A stretch of 64,000 nucleotides of DNA from Ignavibacteria bacterium (GTDB lineage Bacteria; Bacteroidota; Ignavibacteria; Tepidaquicellales; OLB5): positions 62,001-126,000 of the forward strand of contig JAFLBX010000001.1 of the NCBI GenBank assembly GCA_017303675.1, given 5' to 3'. Below are positions 43,013-51,879 of this stretch, piece by piece. Each line of letters begins with the position of its first letter. The first letter of the stretch is position 1. The notes under the pieces were generated by a model. It saw nothing but the letters and a program-made list of their open reading frames with translations, searched no databases and was not told the origin of the DNA. A program made the position numbers and the translations under genes.

Positions 43013-43651
43013 TTATGATTTCCATCCTTCTTCACCTATTAACGGAACGAATTTAAACTTATCGTAATATTTCTTTTCTATGCCGTTTTCTGTTTTATTT
43101 ATAACAAGCAGCCTCTGCATTTCATGGTCACCTACCGGTATTACCAGCTTGCCTCCGGTGTTGAGCTGTCCTAAAAGATGCTGCGGAACATCAGGAGCAC
43201 CGGCAGTAACGATAATTTTATCAAATGGCGCAAGCTCTTCCCAGCCAAGTGTGCCGTCATCCAGCTTCAAATGCACTTTAAAGCCAAGTTCATCAAGCAA
43301 AATTCCTGCATTTTCATATAGTTTTTCAATTCTTTCAACTGAAAAAACTTCTGCCCCTAATTTACTCAATACAGCAGCCTGGTAACCTGACCCTGTTCCT
43401 ATTTCCAGGATCTTATCTCCCGGCTTAACTTCTAATGTTTGAGTCATAAAAGCTACTGTAAAGGGCTGGGAAATTGTCTGCGCGCATTCAATAGGCAGTG
43501 CATTATCATCATAAGCAAATTTTCTGAGCGCATCTGATATGAATTTTTCGCGGGGTATATCATATATGGCTTTCAGTACCTTTTCATCTTTGATCCCTTT
43601 GCTCCAGAGCCCTTCTACAAGCTTTCTTTTTTCCTCTTCAAGCAGCAGCAA
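43013..43651 (-). CDS. pcm: Protein-L-isoaspartate O-methyltransferase
   Basis: The 212-residue protein has the PCMT motifs 'AQTISQPFTVAFMTQ', SAM-binding 'ILEIGTGSGYQAAVL' and 'DKIIVTAGAPDVPQHLL'. It repairs isoaspartyl residues in aged proteins. The gene sits between cdaA (6 bp) and miaA (9 bp). Confidence 0.95.
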   Translation of the reverse strand: MLLLEEEKRKLVEGLWSKGIKDEKVLKAIYDIPREKFISDALRKFAYDDNALPIECAQTISQPFTVAFMTQTLEVKPGDKILEIGTGSGYQAAVLSKLGAEVFSVERIEKLYENAGILLDELGFKVHLKLDDGTLGWEELAPFDKIIVTAGAPDVPQHLLGQLNTGGKLVIPVGDHEMQRLLVINKTENGIEKKYYDKFKFVPLIGEEGWKS

Positions 43652-43657
43652 ATTTCA

Positions 43658-44473
43658 TTACTCCTCATCCATTTCTTCAAATATCTCTTTTACTTCCTCT
43701 TTAACATCAGTTGATTCAAGCTCTTTTTTCATTTCACGGCGCAGTTCATCCAAACCTGATACAAATTTCAGTTTGCCATCTTCAGCAATTGAAAGTCCGC
43801 CTGTTTCTTCAGAAAGTATAATTACCATCGCATTAACATCTTCTGAAGCGCCAAGCCCGGCTCTGTGCCTTGTACCAAGCTTTCGGTTGCCGATTTTTTC
43901 GGTGGATGAAAGCGGCAGAATACACCTTGCTGCTTCAATAGTGTTATTATTGATTATGACTGCTCCATCATGCAGCGGTGACTTGGTATTAAATATAGAT
44001 ATCAGCAGCTCTTTGCTTACTTTTGCCTGGAGCTGTTCGCCAGTTTCTACAAAGCTTGTCAGCCTGTCACCCATAGATATAACAATCAAAGCCCCTTGTT
44101 TTCTCTCTTTTAACTCACGCAATCCTTCAACAATTTCATTGATTGTTTCGCCTGCGTTAATTTTGAGGAAATACCGCGCAATCCTTGTTCTGCCAATAAC
44201 CAGCAGCAACCGGCGTATTTCAGGCTGAAAAAGTATTATAAAGGCTATGACCCAGATATCCGTTAAACGGCTGAAGATCCAGCCAAGTGACTTCATATTA
44301 AATGTCTGAGCAATCAATGAAGCCAATATTATAAGAGTTAAACCCAGAAAGATCTGTGAGGCTATAGTACCGCGCATTACAAGGTATAGCTTGTAAAAAA
44401 TATAAGTGACTATAATTATATCAATTATATCTATTAAATTTACGGTAATAAAGCCTATTTTGAACAGTTCCAT
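43658..44473 (-). CDS. cdaA: Diadenylate cyclase (c-di-AMP synthase) CdaA
   Basis: The 271-residue protein has three N-terminal membrane helices (~8-85) and a DAC domain with the catalytic motifs DGA (169-171) and RHR (202-204). It makes c-di-AMP from two ATP at the membrane. The C-terminus has an extra Glu/Lys-rich coiled segment. It heads the cdaA-pcm-miaA run; the tag gene is divergent 100 bp away. No cdaR regulator is adjacent. Confidence 0.95.
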   Translation of the reverse strand: MELFKIGFITVNLIDIIDIIIVTYIFYKLYLVMRGTIASQIFLGLTLIILASLIAQTFNMKSLGWIFSRLTDIWVIAFIILFQPEIRRLLLVIGRTRIARYFLKINAGETINEIVEGLRELKERKQGALIVISMGDRLTSFVETGEQLQAKVSKELLISIFNTKSPLHDGAVIINNNTIEAARCILPLSSTEKIGNRKLGTRHRAGLGASEDVNAMVIILSEETGGLSIAEDGKLKFVSGLDELRREMKKELESTDVKEEVKEIFEEMDEE

Positions 44474-44493
44474 ATTACTGCGAATTTAATGAT

Positions 44494-44524
44494 TTGGCTT
44501 TTTACATAATAGTTAATAATTTTG
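44494..44524 (+). promoter_or_regulatory. Promoter TTG-N20-TAATTTTG of tag
   Basis: TTG (44494-44496) and TAATTTTG (44517-44524) have the 20-nt spacing seen at three other sites, 51 bp before the preferred tag start. Confidence 0.65.
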
Positions 44525-44575
44525 AATATTACAGGTATATTAAAATACTTATGAATTAATTTAATATTGAATATA

Positions 44576-45148
44576 ATGACCAAAGAATTAAACAGGTGTC
44601 CGTGGTGCGGAACTGACCCGCTTTACATGAAATATCATGATGAAGAATGGGGCGTACCGGTACATGATGACGACAAGCTTTTTGAATTTATTGTACTTGA
44701 AGGATTCCAGGCAGGACTTAGCTGGAGAACAATATTATATAAACGCGAAAATTTCAGGAAAGCGTTTGATAACTTTAACGCTGAAAAGATAGCCCGTTAT
44801 AACGGTAAAAAAGTGCTGAAATTATTAAATGATGCGGGTATTATTCGAAACAAACTGAAAATTGCTGCTACTATCAGCAATGCCAAAGCATTCCTGAATA
44901 TTCAGGATAAGACAGGATCATTTAATGATTACCTCTGGCAGTTCACTGGCGGTAAAGTGAAAAAAAATGCATGGAAAACTTTAAAGGAAATTCCGGCAAG
45001 AACACCTGAATCAGATGCCATGAGCAAACAACTCATCAAGGACGGTTTTAAGTTTGTAGGGTCAACTATCTGTTACGCTCACATGCAGGCAACAGGTATG
45101 GTAAATGACCATCTTGTTGACTGCCACAGGTATAAAAAAGTAAAATAA
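44576..45148 (+). CDS. tag: DNA-3-methyladenine glycosylase I
   Basis: The 190-residue form starts at ATG 44576 (a TTG at 44567 would add three residues). Tag signatures: 'RCPWCGTDPLYMKYHDEEWG', 'LEGFQAGLSWRTIL', 'FVGSTICYAHMQATGMVNDH' and a terminal Cys-His (DCHRYKK) that completes the zinc site with the N-terminal cysteine and histidine. It removes 3-methyladenine from alkylated DNA. Length is normal. Confidence 0.95.
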   Translation: MTKELNRCPWCGTDPLYMKYHDEEWGVPVHDDDKLFEFIVLEGFQAGLSWRTILYKRENFRKAFDNFNAEKIARYNGKKVLKLLNDAGIIRNKLKIAATISNAKAFLNIQDKTGSFNDYLWQFTGGKVKKNAWKTLKEIPARTPESDAMSKQLIKDGFKFVGSTICYAHMQATGMVNDHLVDCHRYKKVK

Positions 45149-45153
45149 AAAAA

Positions 45154-45178
45154 GCGGGCACAAAAACATAGTGCCCGC
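45154..45178. terminator. Bidirectional terminator after tag
   Basis: GCGGGCAC (45154-45161) pairs with GTGCCCGC (45171-45178), with an A-run before and a T-rich stretch after. It lies between the convergent tag and T9SS-cargo genes. Confidence 0.85.
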
Positions 45179-45192
45179 CTCTTATTTTACCT

Positions 45193-46479
45193 TTACTTCA
45201 CTAAAATGATCTTCATCGTTTTAGCGGTGATGCCATTATAATTTTGTATTAGTATTTTGCAAAAATACATTCCGCTAGAAAGTTCCGCACCATCGAAAAG
45301 GACAGAATAATTTCCCTTGTTTTGATACTCATTCACTATTTGTTTTAGTTCTTTCCCCAGGATATCGTAAATTTTTATTGAGATTAGTGATGTTTCGGAT
45401 AGACTGTAATTTATAACAGAATTTGGGTTTGAAGGATTGGGATATACATAAAACATTTCTTTTTTCACTTCTAAAATATTTTCAGCTTTTACATAATCTC
45501 CCTGCTGAAACCATGTTGTTCCGCCATCAGTTGTTTTAAGGATAATACCATCTGTACCGCCTGTATAAGATATCAAATCATCTACAACAAAAAGGCAATT
45601 AAGATTATTTGCAACTCCACTGTTTTCATTGACCCAGGTTATTCCGCCATCAGTTGTTTTAAGGATTACACCGTCAGTTCCAACAGAAATTGCATTTTGA
45701 TCGTCAGCAAACCTGATCCTGTAAAGGGTATTATTTACACCAGTATAAATTGTCTCCCAGCTTTCACCCATATTTGTGGATTTTATGATAGTACCGTTTT
45801 CTCCGGTTGCAAATGCTGTAATAGCATCAACCATAATTGCAAAAACAAAATTTACATTAGGAACAATTGAAGGTGAAACATACCAGGATAATCCTCCGTT
45901 TCTTGTTAAAAGTATAGTACCATTTTCACCCACAATAACACCATTAGTTTCACTGCCCATTGCAGTAGAACGAAAATTTACCTGCTTAATTATTCCAATA
46001 TCTGCTGTAAGGGCATTCCAGGTTTCGCCCTGATCAGTAGATCTTAAAATTGTACCGTTATCGCCAACCACAATACCAACTTCAGAAAGCCTGCCTCCAA
46101 ACGAAATTCCGTAAAGATCAGAATTCAACCCGGAGGGTTTTAAATTCCATGTTTCGCCCTGATCTGTAGTTTTTATAATTGTACCTCTTAATCCGGCAAC
46201 AACTATATTTTCATCGTTTATAATAGCAGTTTTTTTGAGTGTATTTATAGTTCCGCTTGTCTTAGTTATCCAGCTCAATCCTCCATCAGTAGTTTGCCTG
46301 ATAGTTCCTGAACCGCCTATTGTAATACCGTTTACATCATCAATAAATTCCATGCACCACAGGTCATTGCCTGCAGGTCTGTATTGAGGATAACAATAAC
46401 ATGTTACTATAGTAAGAAAAAGTATTAGTTTAATTATTGGAATTCTGATCAGTTTGATTATTTTAAATAAAGGTTTCAT
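45193..46479 (-). CDS. YCF48-like beta-propeller protein with T9SS sorting domain
   Basis: The 428-residue protein has a hydrophobic signal (~12-32), about seven repeats of the form 'GTIIKTTDQGETWN' (residues 35-325), and a C-terminal T9SS domain (~340-428: 'VYPNPSNPNSVINYSL', 'IKIYDILGKELKQIV', 'LSSGMYFCKIL', final 'KIILVK'). The repeat units are more regular than in the two YCF48 proteins at the left end. Exported surface protein; ligand unknown. It follows the giant beta-helix protein in the same direction after 34 bp. Confidence 0.9.
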   Translation of the reverse strand: MKPLFKIIKLIRIPIIKLILFLTIVTCYCYPQYRPAGNDLWCMEFIDDVNGITIGGSGTIRQTTDGGLSWITKTSGTINTLKKTAIINDENIVVAGLRGTIIKTTDQGETWNLKPSGLNSDLYGISFGGRLSEVGIVVGDNGTILRSTDQGETWNALTADIGIIKQVNFRSTAMGSETNGVIVGENGTILLTRNGGLSWYVSPSIVPNVNFVFAIMVDAITAFATGENGTIIKSTNMGESWETIYTGVNNTLYRIRFADDQNAISVGTDGVILKTTDGGITWVNENSGVANNLNCLFVVDDLISYTGGTDGIILKTTDGGTTWFQQGDYVKAENILEVKKEMFYVYPNPSNPNSVINYSLSETSLISIKIYDILGKELKQIVNEYQNKGNYSVLFDGAELSSGMYFCKILIQNYNGITAKTMKIILVK

Positions 46480-46513
46480 TATATATTACTCCGGTTATAT
46501 TTTTATATTAAAT

Positions 46514-49500
46514 TTACTTTACAAGAATTAATTTTAAAGTTTTAGAATAAGCTCCGGAATTTAGTCTGTAGAAATAGATTCCGCTTGCTATATTTGAACC
46601 GTCAAAACTTGCAGTATAATATCCTGCAGTAAGAAAATTATCTATTATAGTTTTAACTTCCCTGCCCTGGATGTCATATACTTTTATAGTAACTTTATAA
46701 TCAACCGGTACCTGGAAGTTTATCTTTGAACTGGGGTTTGAAGGATTGGGGTAGTTCTGTGAAATATCATAATTTACAGGTTTGCCTATCACTACATCAT
46801 GATTAAGATCATAATATTCATAACTACCGTTAAAATTGATCTGCTTCAGTCTGTAATTATATTTTGCAGTATTTAAATTGTTATCAAAGTATTCATAATT
46901 TTTTCCTGAATTTGAATTACCATTTCCCTCTACAAATGCTATTTTGTTCCACTTGTTATCAAACTCTGATTTTCTTTCAACATCAAACCCTGCATTATTT
47001 ATTTCCATAGTAGTTTTCCAGATAAGCTTTACATTCCTACCCGATGCTGAGTAATTAAACGATTCAAGCAAAACCGGTAGGGGGTCATCAAAATCATCCA
47101 ATGCAAAAAGGCTAAGATCACTGAGTCCGGTTTTATACACAGTTCTAAATGTATTATTTACCTCAGCATCATAATGCACCCAATTACTGTTAAAATAGCT
47201 TGCCATTGAGATCTTATCTTCGCCTGAAATTGTTCCGATCAAAGCAGGGTCATAATACAATTTAATATCAAATGTATATCCTGAACCTCCTGCAGCTGAA
47301 AATGTTAAATATGAATTCCCGTAATTTCCTGATATTACAGAAGGAGGATTGGTGCCCGAATAATACCTGGCACTGACTGATGTCGGCAATCCCGCGCCTG
47401 AATTGTGCCACGTGATAACTGCCGCTGTATCATTTCCGAATAAGAATAAAGTTGAACTTCCCTCGGCGATTACGCCTGATTGGAGCATTAAATTCGGCTC
47501 TGATACAGGGGTAAATTCATATGCCCCAATATCCGGTGCACCGGTGGCAAGAGCCGTACTTCTTATATTTTGAGAGAAATCGTTATTTACCGCGGCTATC
47601 TGAACTCCTCTACCGTTTAAAGTCCAGCAATCTGACTGGGTTATATCAGGAAGCAAATTTACATTTGAAGTATAACCCGGGTTGAAATTCAACGAACTTT
47701 TATCCTTCCCTGTTGCTATAATCCAATTACTGAGGGATAATGAGGAATTGCCTGAAATCTTTCCGATAGCTTTAACACCGTTACCAGATGGATTCACATA
47801 ATAATTGTTGTAATCAATATTTGAAAACTGTAATGCACTTGACTGTGCAAATACTGCACAGCTTCCGTATGCAGAATCAGTCAATGTACCGAGATTATTC
47901 ACAATTGAATTGTTTCTAAGATCGACGGCAGTTCCAGAAGTAAGAAAAATGCCGCTTGACATTGAAGATGATTTAATTAAAGTATTCCCATAAAGATTTA
48001 TAGAATTATTATAAATATTGATGCCGCTTTGCGGAGTAGATGAATACAGCATAATTCCTGCCGGGTTATCAAGAAAATAAGCGGAATCATTATGATTCCA
48101 CCCGTCACCATATATATTGTAAATAAGGTTATTCTTAATTGTCACGTCAGCATTAATGTGACTTGATGATATGTAAATTCCGTGCCCTCCCTGTCCGGAA
48201 GTTCCGGTATAGCCGATATTATAAATCCTGTTCCTTTCAGCGGTAATACTATGAGATCCATTTGCAATCCATATAGCTTTATCATCTTCAGCTGCTGTAT
48301 TATTAAGGTTAGCTATTTCATTGCCTGAAATTTCAGCATTAATTATCCCCTGAACATAAATTCCCATAAAACCGGTTGCATCAGCTCCGGTTGAATTAAT
48401 AACATTATCAATTATACTGATATCAGAGCCGTTTTGCGGAATAATTCCGCCGTTAACATAAATACCCTGTCTGCCTTTTTGAATAAAATTATTCTGAATA
48501 ATTATATTATTAAAGTAACCAGGATTTCCGGCTACACTACCATCTGATACTATAACCGGCGTAGAACCCAGGCTTGTTTCACCTGCTTTTATATTGCAGT
48601 TTTTAACTTTAATGTTATTTACAGGGTTTATTCCGGATGAACCTATCCATATGCAATTTGAAACATTGCTATAGTTACTAATGATACTTAAATTTCTGCT
48701 TGTTCCGTTAATAGTGTTGCTTCCGTCGATAGTAATATACGCGGAATTTATTATCTTGAATACAGCGTTTCCGGATGCCATTAATATTTGCGTATTCACA
48801 CCGGCTGCGGGCTTAAATGTTACTGTATTTACTATACCTGTACCATAAATTCCATTAATTGTGATAGGGAAAGTTTCTGTACTGTAAATAGCATCAACTA
48901 AGCTGAATATTACCGGTCCCTGGACACCACGGCTGCCAAGGTCATTTACTGCTGATGTTATGCTTGAATATATTCCGTTTACCTCATCGCCTATTAAAGA
49001 CCTTCCGAATTTATTTCTCATAGCATTAGTAATCTCAATAAATCCTGGTTCTGAATATTGAGTCTCACCATCCATTAAAATAAAAGTATCATTTTTTGAA
49101 ATGTAGTCATTTTCTGCCAGGTCATTGTATATATAAAATTGATCTGCTTTGCCTGATCTTTTATAATCTGTAATTTGCTTTTTTGAAAACTCTTTCAGTT
49201 TAACCTGTTTTTCAATTTTTTGATAGTAAAGGTTTTTACCGGTAACTAAATTAAATAGGGATAAGCCAACAGAATACGTACCTGTAAGCGGGTTGTTAGC
49301 AATTCTTCTTGAGCCTGATGGTGCCTGTATAGTTGGGGTTCTGGCAGAACCTACTGTAATAGCACTGCATTCTCCATCAACATAGTTTCCGGTTTGTGCA
49401 TTGCTGTTTATATCATATGTTAACCAAAAGTAATTAGTTCCGCTTGCCAGCTGTTTTGTATCATTAAAATTTATTGTACCGTCAGGATTTACTATTACAG

Positions 49501-50497
49501 AACCAAACTGGTTTACAGCTGAAAATTCCGAAATATTTCCGGTATACCACATTCGAGCACTAGTTATATCAGAAGTATTTGTAGTACCATTGGTTTTGCA
49601 TGTAATTGAAGTAATTGTTAATGAATTTAATGTACCCGTAACTACTACCAGTATTTTAATGACCGGATTATTCTGGGATCCTTTTTTAACAGTTGAAGTA
49701 TCAGCTATTAGAGTTGTACTTGAGCTGTATGACATTGAAGCAGGGGTAAAAGTATAAGTTAATCCGGATGCAGGTTTTACACTTGTCGTAAGTCGAATAG
49801 TATTTGTATTTAATGAACCGGGAGAACTTGATGCCCAATTGCTTGTTGAAGTTCTGTTCTTAAAATCGGTATTTACCAGACCCCTTATCCCAAGCTGAGT
49901 AGGATTATTTGCTGTTGAAGTACTTGTATTTGTTGTGGTAACCGTACCGTAAACGTACTGGATCAAGAAATTATTTTCAGAAAGCCTGATCTGAAAATTA
50001 AAACTTTCGCCTGATGCGATATTAAATCTTCGGTAATTTTTCCACTGTATCACCAAAATTCTGTTGGGCGAGCTGCCGGTAAGCAGGTAACTCAATTCTG
50101 AACCTGCCTGTCCCTGCAGATCGCGCCCAAGCGGTGATAAAATATTTTCATAACCGGCTGCTGTTGAAATACTTAATGGAGTATATGTATTACCTATGGT
50201 AAAACTTCCATTGCCCAGTTTTATCCAGCCATTTGTATTAACTGCGAAATTGGTATACAATACACCGTTATAATTGAAATTGAAACCAATTGGAAATCCA
50301 ATATCGGTTTGGGGAGCTGCCTCTCCGGTAGTATTATTATTGAATACTTCATCATCATTATTTACTGTGCCAAGTACTATCCCCCCGGTTATTTCGGTAT
50401 ATGTGCCTGATGAGCTGCTGAAATTATATGATGACGTTTGAGAAAGCAATAAAGGATTAAAAAAGTAAATAAATAAGAGTAAAAATAATGTTTTCAT
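46514..50497 (-). CDS. Giant secreted beta-helix protein with T9SS sorting domain
   Basis: The 1327-residue protein has a signal peptide (1-19, LLLSQ), an N-terminal ~230-residue domain ('GFPIGFNFNYNGVLYTNFAVNTNGWIKLG'), a BNR/propeptide-like sandwich (~255-400), a right-handed parallel beta-helix (~510-1000, many 'NNxI..NxI' rungs such as 'IIIQNNFIQKG', 'NVTIKNNLIYNI'-type), a fibronectin-like region (~1150-1240) and a T9SS sorting domain (~1250-1327: NYPNPSNPSSKI, VYDIQGREVKTII, ASGIYFYRL). Beta-helices of this kind often bind or cleave polysaccharide, but no catalytic motif is evident. It probably shares a transcript with the YCF48 gene. Confidence 0.88.
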   Translation of the reverse strand: MKTLFLLLFIYFFNPLLLSQTSSYNFSSSSGTYTEITGGIVLGTVNNDDEVFNNNTTGEAAPQTDIGFPIGFNFNYNGVLYTNFAVNTNGWIKLGNGSFTIGNTYTPLSISTAAGYENILSPLGRDLQGQAGSELSYLLTGSSPNRILVIQWKNYRRFNIASGESFNFQIRLSENNFLIQYVYGTVTTTNTSTSTANNPTQLGIRGLVNTDFKNRTSTSNWASSSPGSLNTNTIRLTTSVKPASGLTYTFTPASMSYSSSTTLIADTSTVKKGSQNNPVIKILVVVTGTLNSLTITSITCKTNGTTNTSDITSARMWYTGNISEFSAVNQFGSVIVNPDGTINFNDTKQLASGTNYFWLTYDINSNAQTGNYVDGECSAITVGSARTPTIQAPSGSRRIANNPLTGTYSVGLSLFNLVTGKNLYYQKIEKQVKLKEFSKKQITDYKRSGKADQFYIYNDLAENDYISKNDTFILMDGETQYSEPGFIEITNAMRNKFGRSLIGDEVNGIYSSITSAVNDLGSRGVQGPVIFSLVDAIYSTETFPITINGIYGTGIVNTVTFKPAAGVNTQILMASGNAVFKIINSAYITIDGSNTINGTSRNLSIISNYSNVSNCIWIGSSGINPVNNIKVKNCNIKAGETSLGSTPVIVSDGSVAGNPGYFNNIIIQNNFIQKGRQGIYVNGGIIPQNGSDISIIDNVINSTGADATGFMGIYVQGIINAEISGNEIANLNNTAAEDDKAIWIANGSHSITAERNRIYNIGYTGTSGQGGHGIYISSSHINADVTIKNNLIYNIYGDGWNHNDSAYFLDNPAGIMLYSSTPQSGINIYNNSINLYGNTLIKSSSMSSGIFLTSGTAVDLRNNSIVNNLGTLTDSAYGSCAVFAQSSALQFSNIDYNNYYVNPSGNGVKAIGKISGNSSLSLSNWIIATGKDKSSLNFNPGYTSNVNLLPDITQSDCWTLNGRGVQIAAVNNDFSQNIRSTALATGAPDIGAYEFTPVSEPNLMLQSGVIAEGSSTLFLFGNDTAAVITWHNSGAGLPTSVSARYYSGTNPPSVISGNYGNSYLTFSAAGGSGYTFDIKLYYDPALIGTISGEDKISMASYFNSNWVHYDAEVNNTFRTVYKTGLSDLSLFALDDFDDPLPVLLESFNYSASGRNVKLIWKTTMEINNAGFDVERKSEFDNKWNKIAFVEGNGNSNSGKNYEYFDNNLNTAKYNYRLKQINFNGSYEYYDLNHDVVIGKPVNYDISQNYPNPSNPSSKINFQVPVDYKVTIKVYDIQGREVKTIIDNFLTAGYYTASFDGSNIASGIYFYRLNSGAYSKTLKLILVK

Positions 50498-50694
50498 AAT
50501 AGTAAAAGCAAAGGTTAATAAAATATTCTGTTATAAAAATAATACCTTGTAATGAAAACTGAACTAACCATAAAAGTTATTTTAAGGGGGGCGATAACTA
50601 TCATATTATAAATTGATATTTATCTTTTTATGCTAAATAAATACATTCAAATTTTAGATTGTAATTTATAATTTATAAAAAATAATTTTAAATA

Positions 50695-51504
50695 TTGAAA
50701 GCAAAACTCTGCCTCATATTAATATCTTTGATTTATTTTAATTGCGGTGAAAACGTTGAAATTAATTCAACATTGCAACCCACAGAAATCTATAATAAAG
50801 TAATTACCGCTCAAAGCGGTAATTACAGGTTTGAGGTATGGACTACAGGCAACGATACTCTAATGACCGGATATAACAAAGTTGGCTTCAAGGTTTTTGA
50901 AAATGACATGGAAAAAAGCGGCGGGTATGTAAAATTTTACGCAAAGATGTTCCATTTTACTTCTACAGAATTTCATGCAACGCCTGTTGAACCTGTTTAT
51001 AATTATAATCCATCATTAAGGATGTTTACAGGTTACATTATTATGCTGATGCCTTCGGATACAACAAGCAGGTGGTACGGATATTATAATTATAATGATC
51101 TGTTCAGCGCAGATTCTGTAAGATTTGATGTTGGCTGGGATAACAAAACTAAGTTCAAAATATTTGCAGATATTGAAGTACAGAAAAGTTATTTAATAAC
51201 TATGACAGAACCTGTTGATCCTGTTAAGGGTATCAATAATTTTTCGTGTCTTTTGCATGAGTCTCCTGATTTTGTTAATTTTAACCAGGTAAATTCCGCT
51301 AATATGTTTTTGAATGTAAGGCTTGATTCACTTAATCATTCTTCTTCCGGAAATATCAATCCTGTTTATTCAGGCAACGGAATTTATACAGGCAAAGTTA
51401 ATTTTGATTATTCAGGCGGATGGAAAGTATATGATTCGATCTATTATAATAACAGGTGTATTACAAGTAACGGAACTCCTTATATATATTACCAGGTCCC
51501 GTAG
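50695..51504 (+). CDS. Hypothetical (lipo)protein with two related beta-domains
   Basis: The 269-residue protein starts at a TTG and has a short hydrophobic leader ending FNC at Cys17, an atypical lipobox. The mature part holds two beta-rich domains (~40-160 and ~165-269), both with a 'NYNPS...TGYIIMLMPSD' or 'NPVYSGNGIYTGKVNFDYSG' segment followed by 'GGW/WYGYY'. The first contains Met and His residues (AKMFHFTSTEFHATP) reminiscent of metal-binding YtkA/FixH-like domains, but identity is uncertain. It is a lone rightward gene between T9SS cargo genes. Confidence 0.65.
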   Translation: MKAKLCLILISLIYFNCGENVEINSTLQPTEIYNKVITAQSGNYRFEVWTTGNDTLMTGYNKVGFKVFENDMEKSGGYVKFYAKMFHFTSTEFHATPVEPVYNYNPSLRMFTGYIIMLMPSDTTSRWYGYYNYNDLFSADSVRFDVGWDNKTKFKIFADIEVQKSYLITMTEPVDPVKGINNFSCLLHESPDFVNFNQVNSANMFLNVRLDSLNHSSSGNINPVYSGNGIYTGKVNFDYSGGWKVYDSIYYNNRCITSNGTPYIYYQVP

Positions 51505-51535
51505 TATAAGGTTATTTTTGAGGAAAAATTTGAAG

Positions 51536-51622
51536 CGGAGAAGGTGGGATTCGAACCCACGATACCGTTGCCGGTATACTACCTTTCCAGGGTAGCCTCT
51601 TCAACCACTCGAGCACCTCTCC
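51536..51622 (-). tRNA. tRNA-Ser (anticodon GGA)
   Basis: On the minus strand: acceptor GGAGAGG pairs with CTTCTCC (one G-U), anticodon loop CTGGAAA closed by CTACC/GGTAG with anticodon GGA at 51586-51588, a long variable arm (TATACCGGCAACGGTATC), and TTCGAATC in the T arm. Length 87 nt, discriminator G, no encoded CCA. Confidence 0.95.
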
Positions 51623-51633
51623 TGAACAGAATA

Positions 51634-51659
51634 AAACAAGGGGTTACAACCCCTTGTTT
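51634..51659. terminator. Hairpin between the two tRNA-Ser genes
   Basis: AAACAAGGGGTT (51634-51645) pairs with AACCCCTTGTTT (51648-51659), flanked by A- and T-rich sequence. It could end transcripts from either side or separate the two tRNAs during processing. Confidence 0.7.
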
Positions 51660-51672
51660 ATATTATTTTTTG

Positions 51673-51754
51673 CGGAGAGCGAGGGACTCGAACCCCCACA
51701 GGCTTGCGCCCGGCGGTTTTCAAGACCGCTGCAATACCATTATGCGAGCTCTCC
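51673..51754 (-). tRNA. tRNA-Ser (anticodon TGA)
   Basis: On the minus strand: acceptor GGAGAGC/GCTCTCC, anticodon stem GCGGT/ACCGC around CTTGAAA with anticodon TGA at 51720-51722, a variable arm rich in G/C, T arm with GTTCGAGTC. Length 82 nt with discriminator G and no CCA. The two serine tRNA genes have nearly identical acceptor stems but unrelated anticodon arms. Confidence 0.95.
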
Positions 51755-51838
51755 TGTTGCTAAAAATGCTGTTTTTAAAGCATTTTTGATATTTACAAAT
51801 TTAATAAAAATTATATAATATATAAAGTCACAACAAAA

Positions 51839-51860
51839 AAGCCCGGTTATCACCGGGCTT
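51839..51860 (-). terminator. Terminator of the C25 peptidase gene
   Basis: AAGCCCGGT (51839-51847) pairs with ACCGGGCTT (51852-51860); read leftward it is followed by a run of Ts (A-run at 51834-51840 on the plus strand). Confidence 0.85.
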
Positions 51861-51879
51861 AAAATTCAATATTAAAATT

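Noticed and set aside
43539-44228. 229-codon Ser-rich open frame on the plus strand
   Set aside because: It lies wholly antisense to cdaA and pcm, which have complete catalytic motifs; the Ser/Pro-rich product is a typical shadow.
51323-51789. Two small open frames across the tRNA-Ser genes
   Set aside because: They overlap two well-formed tRNAs and the end of a real gene; reading tRNA sequence gives the spurious peptides.
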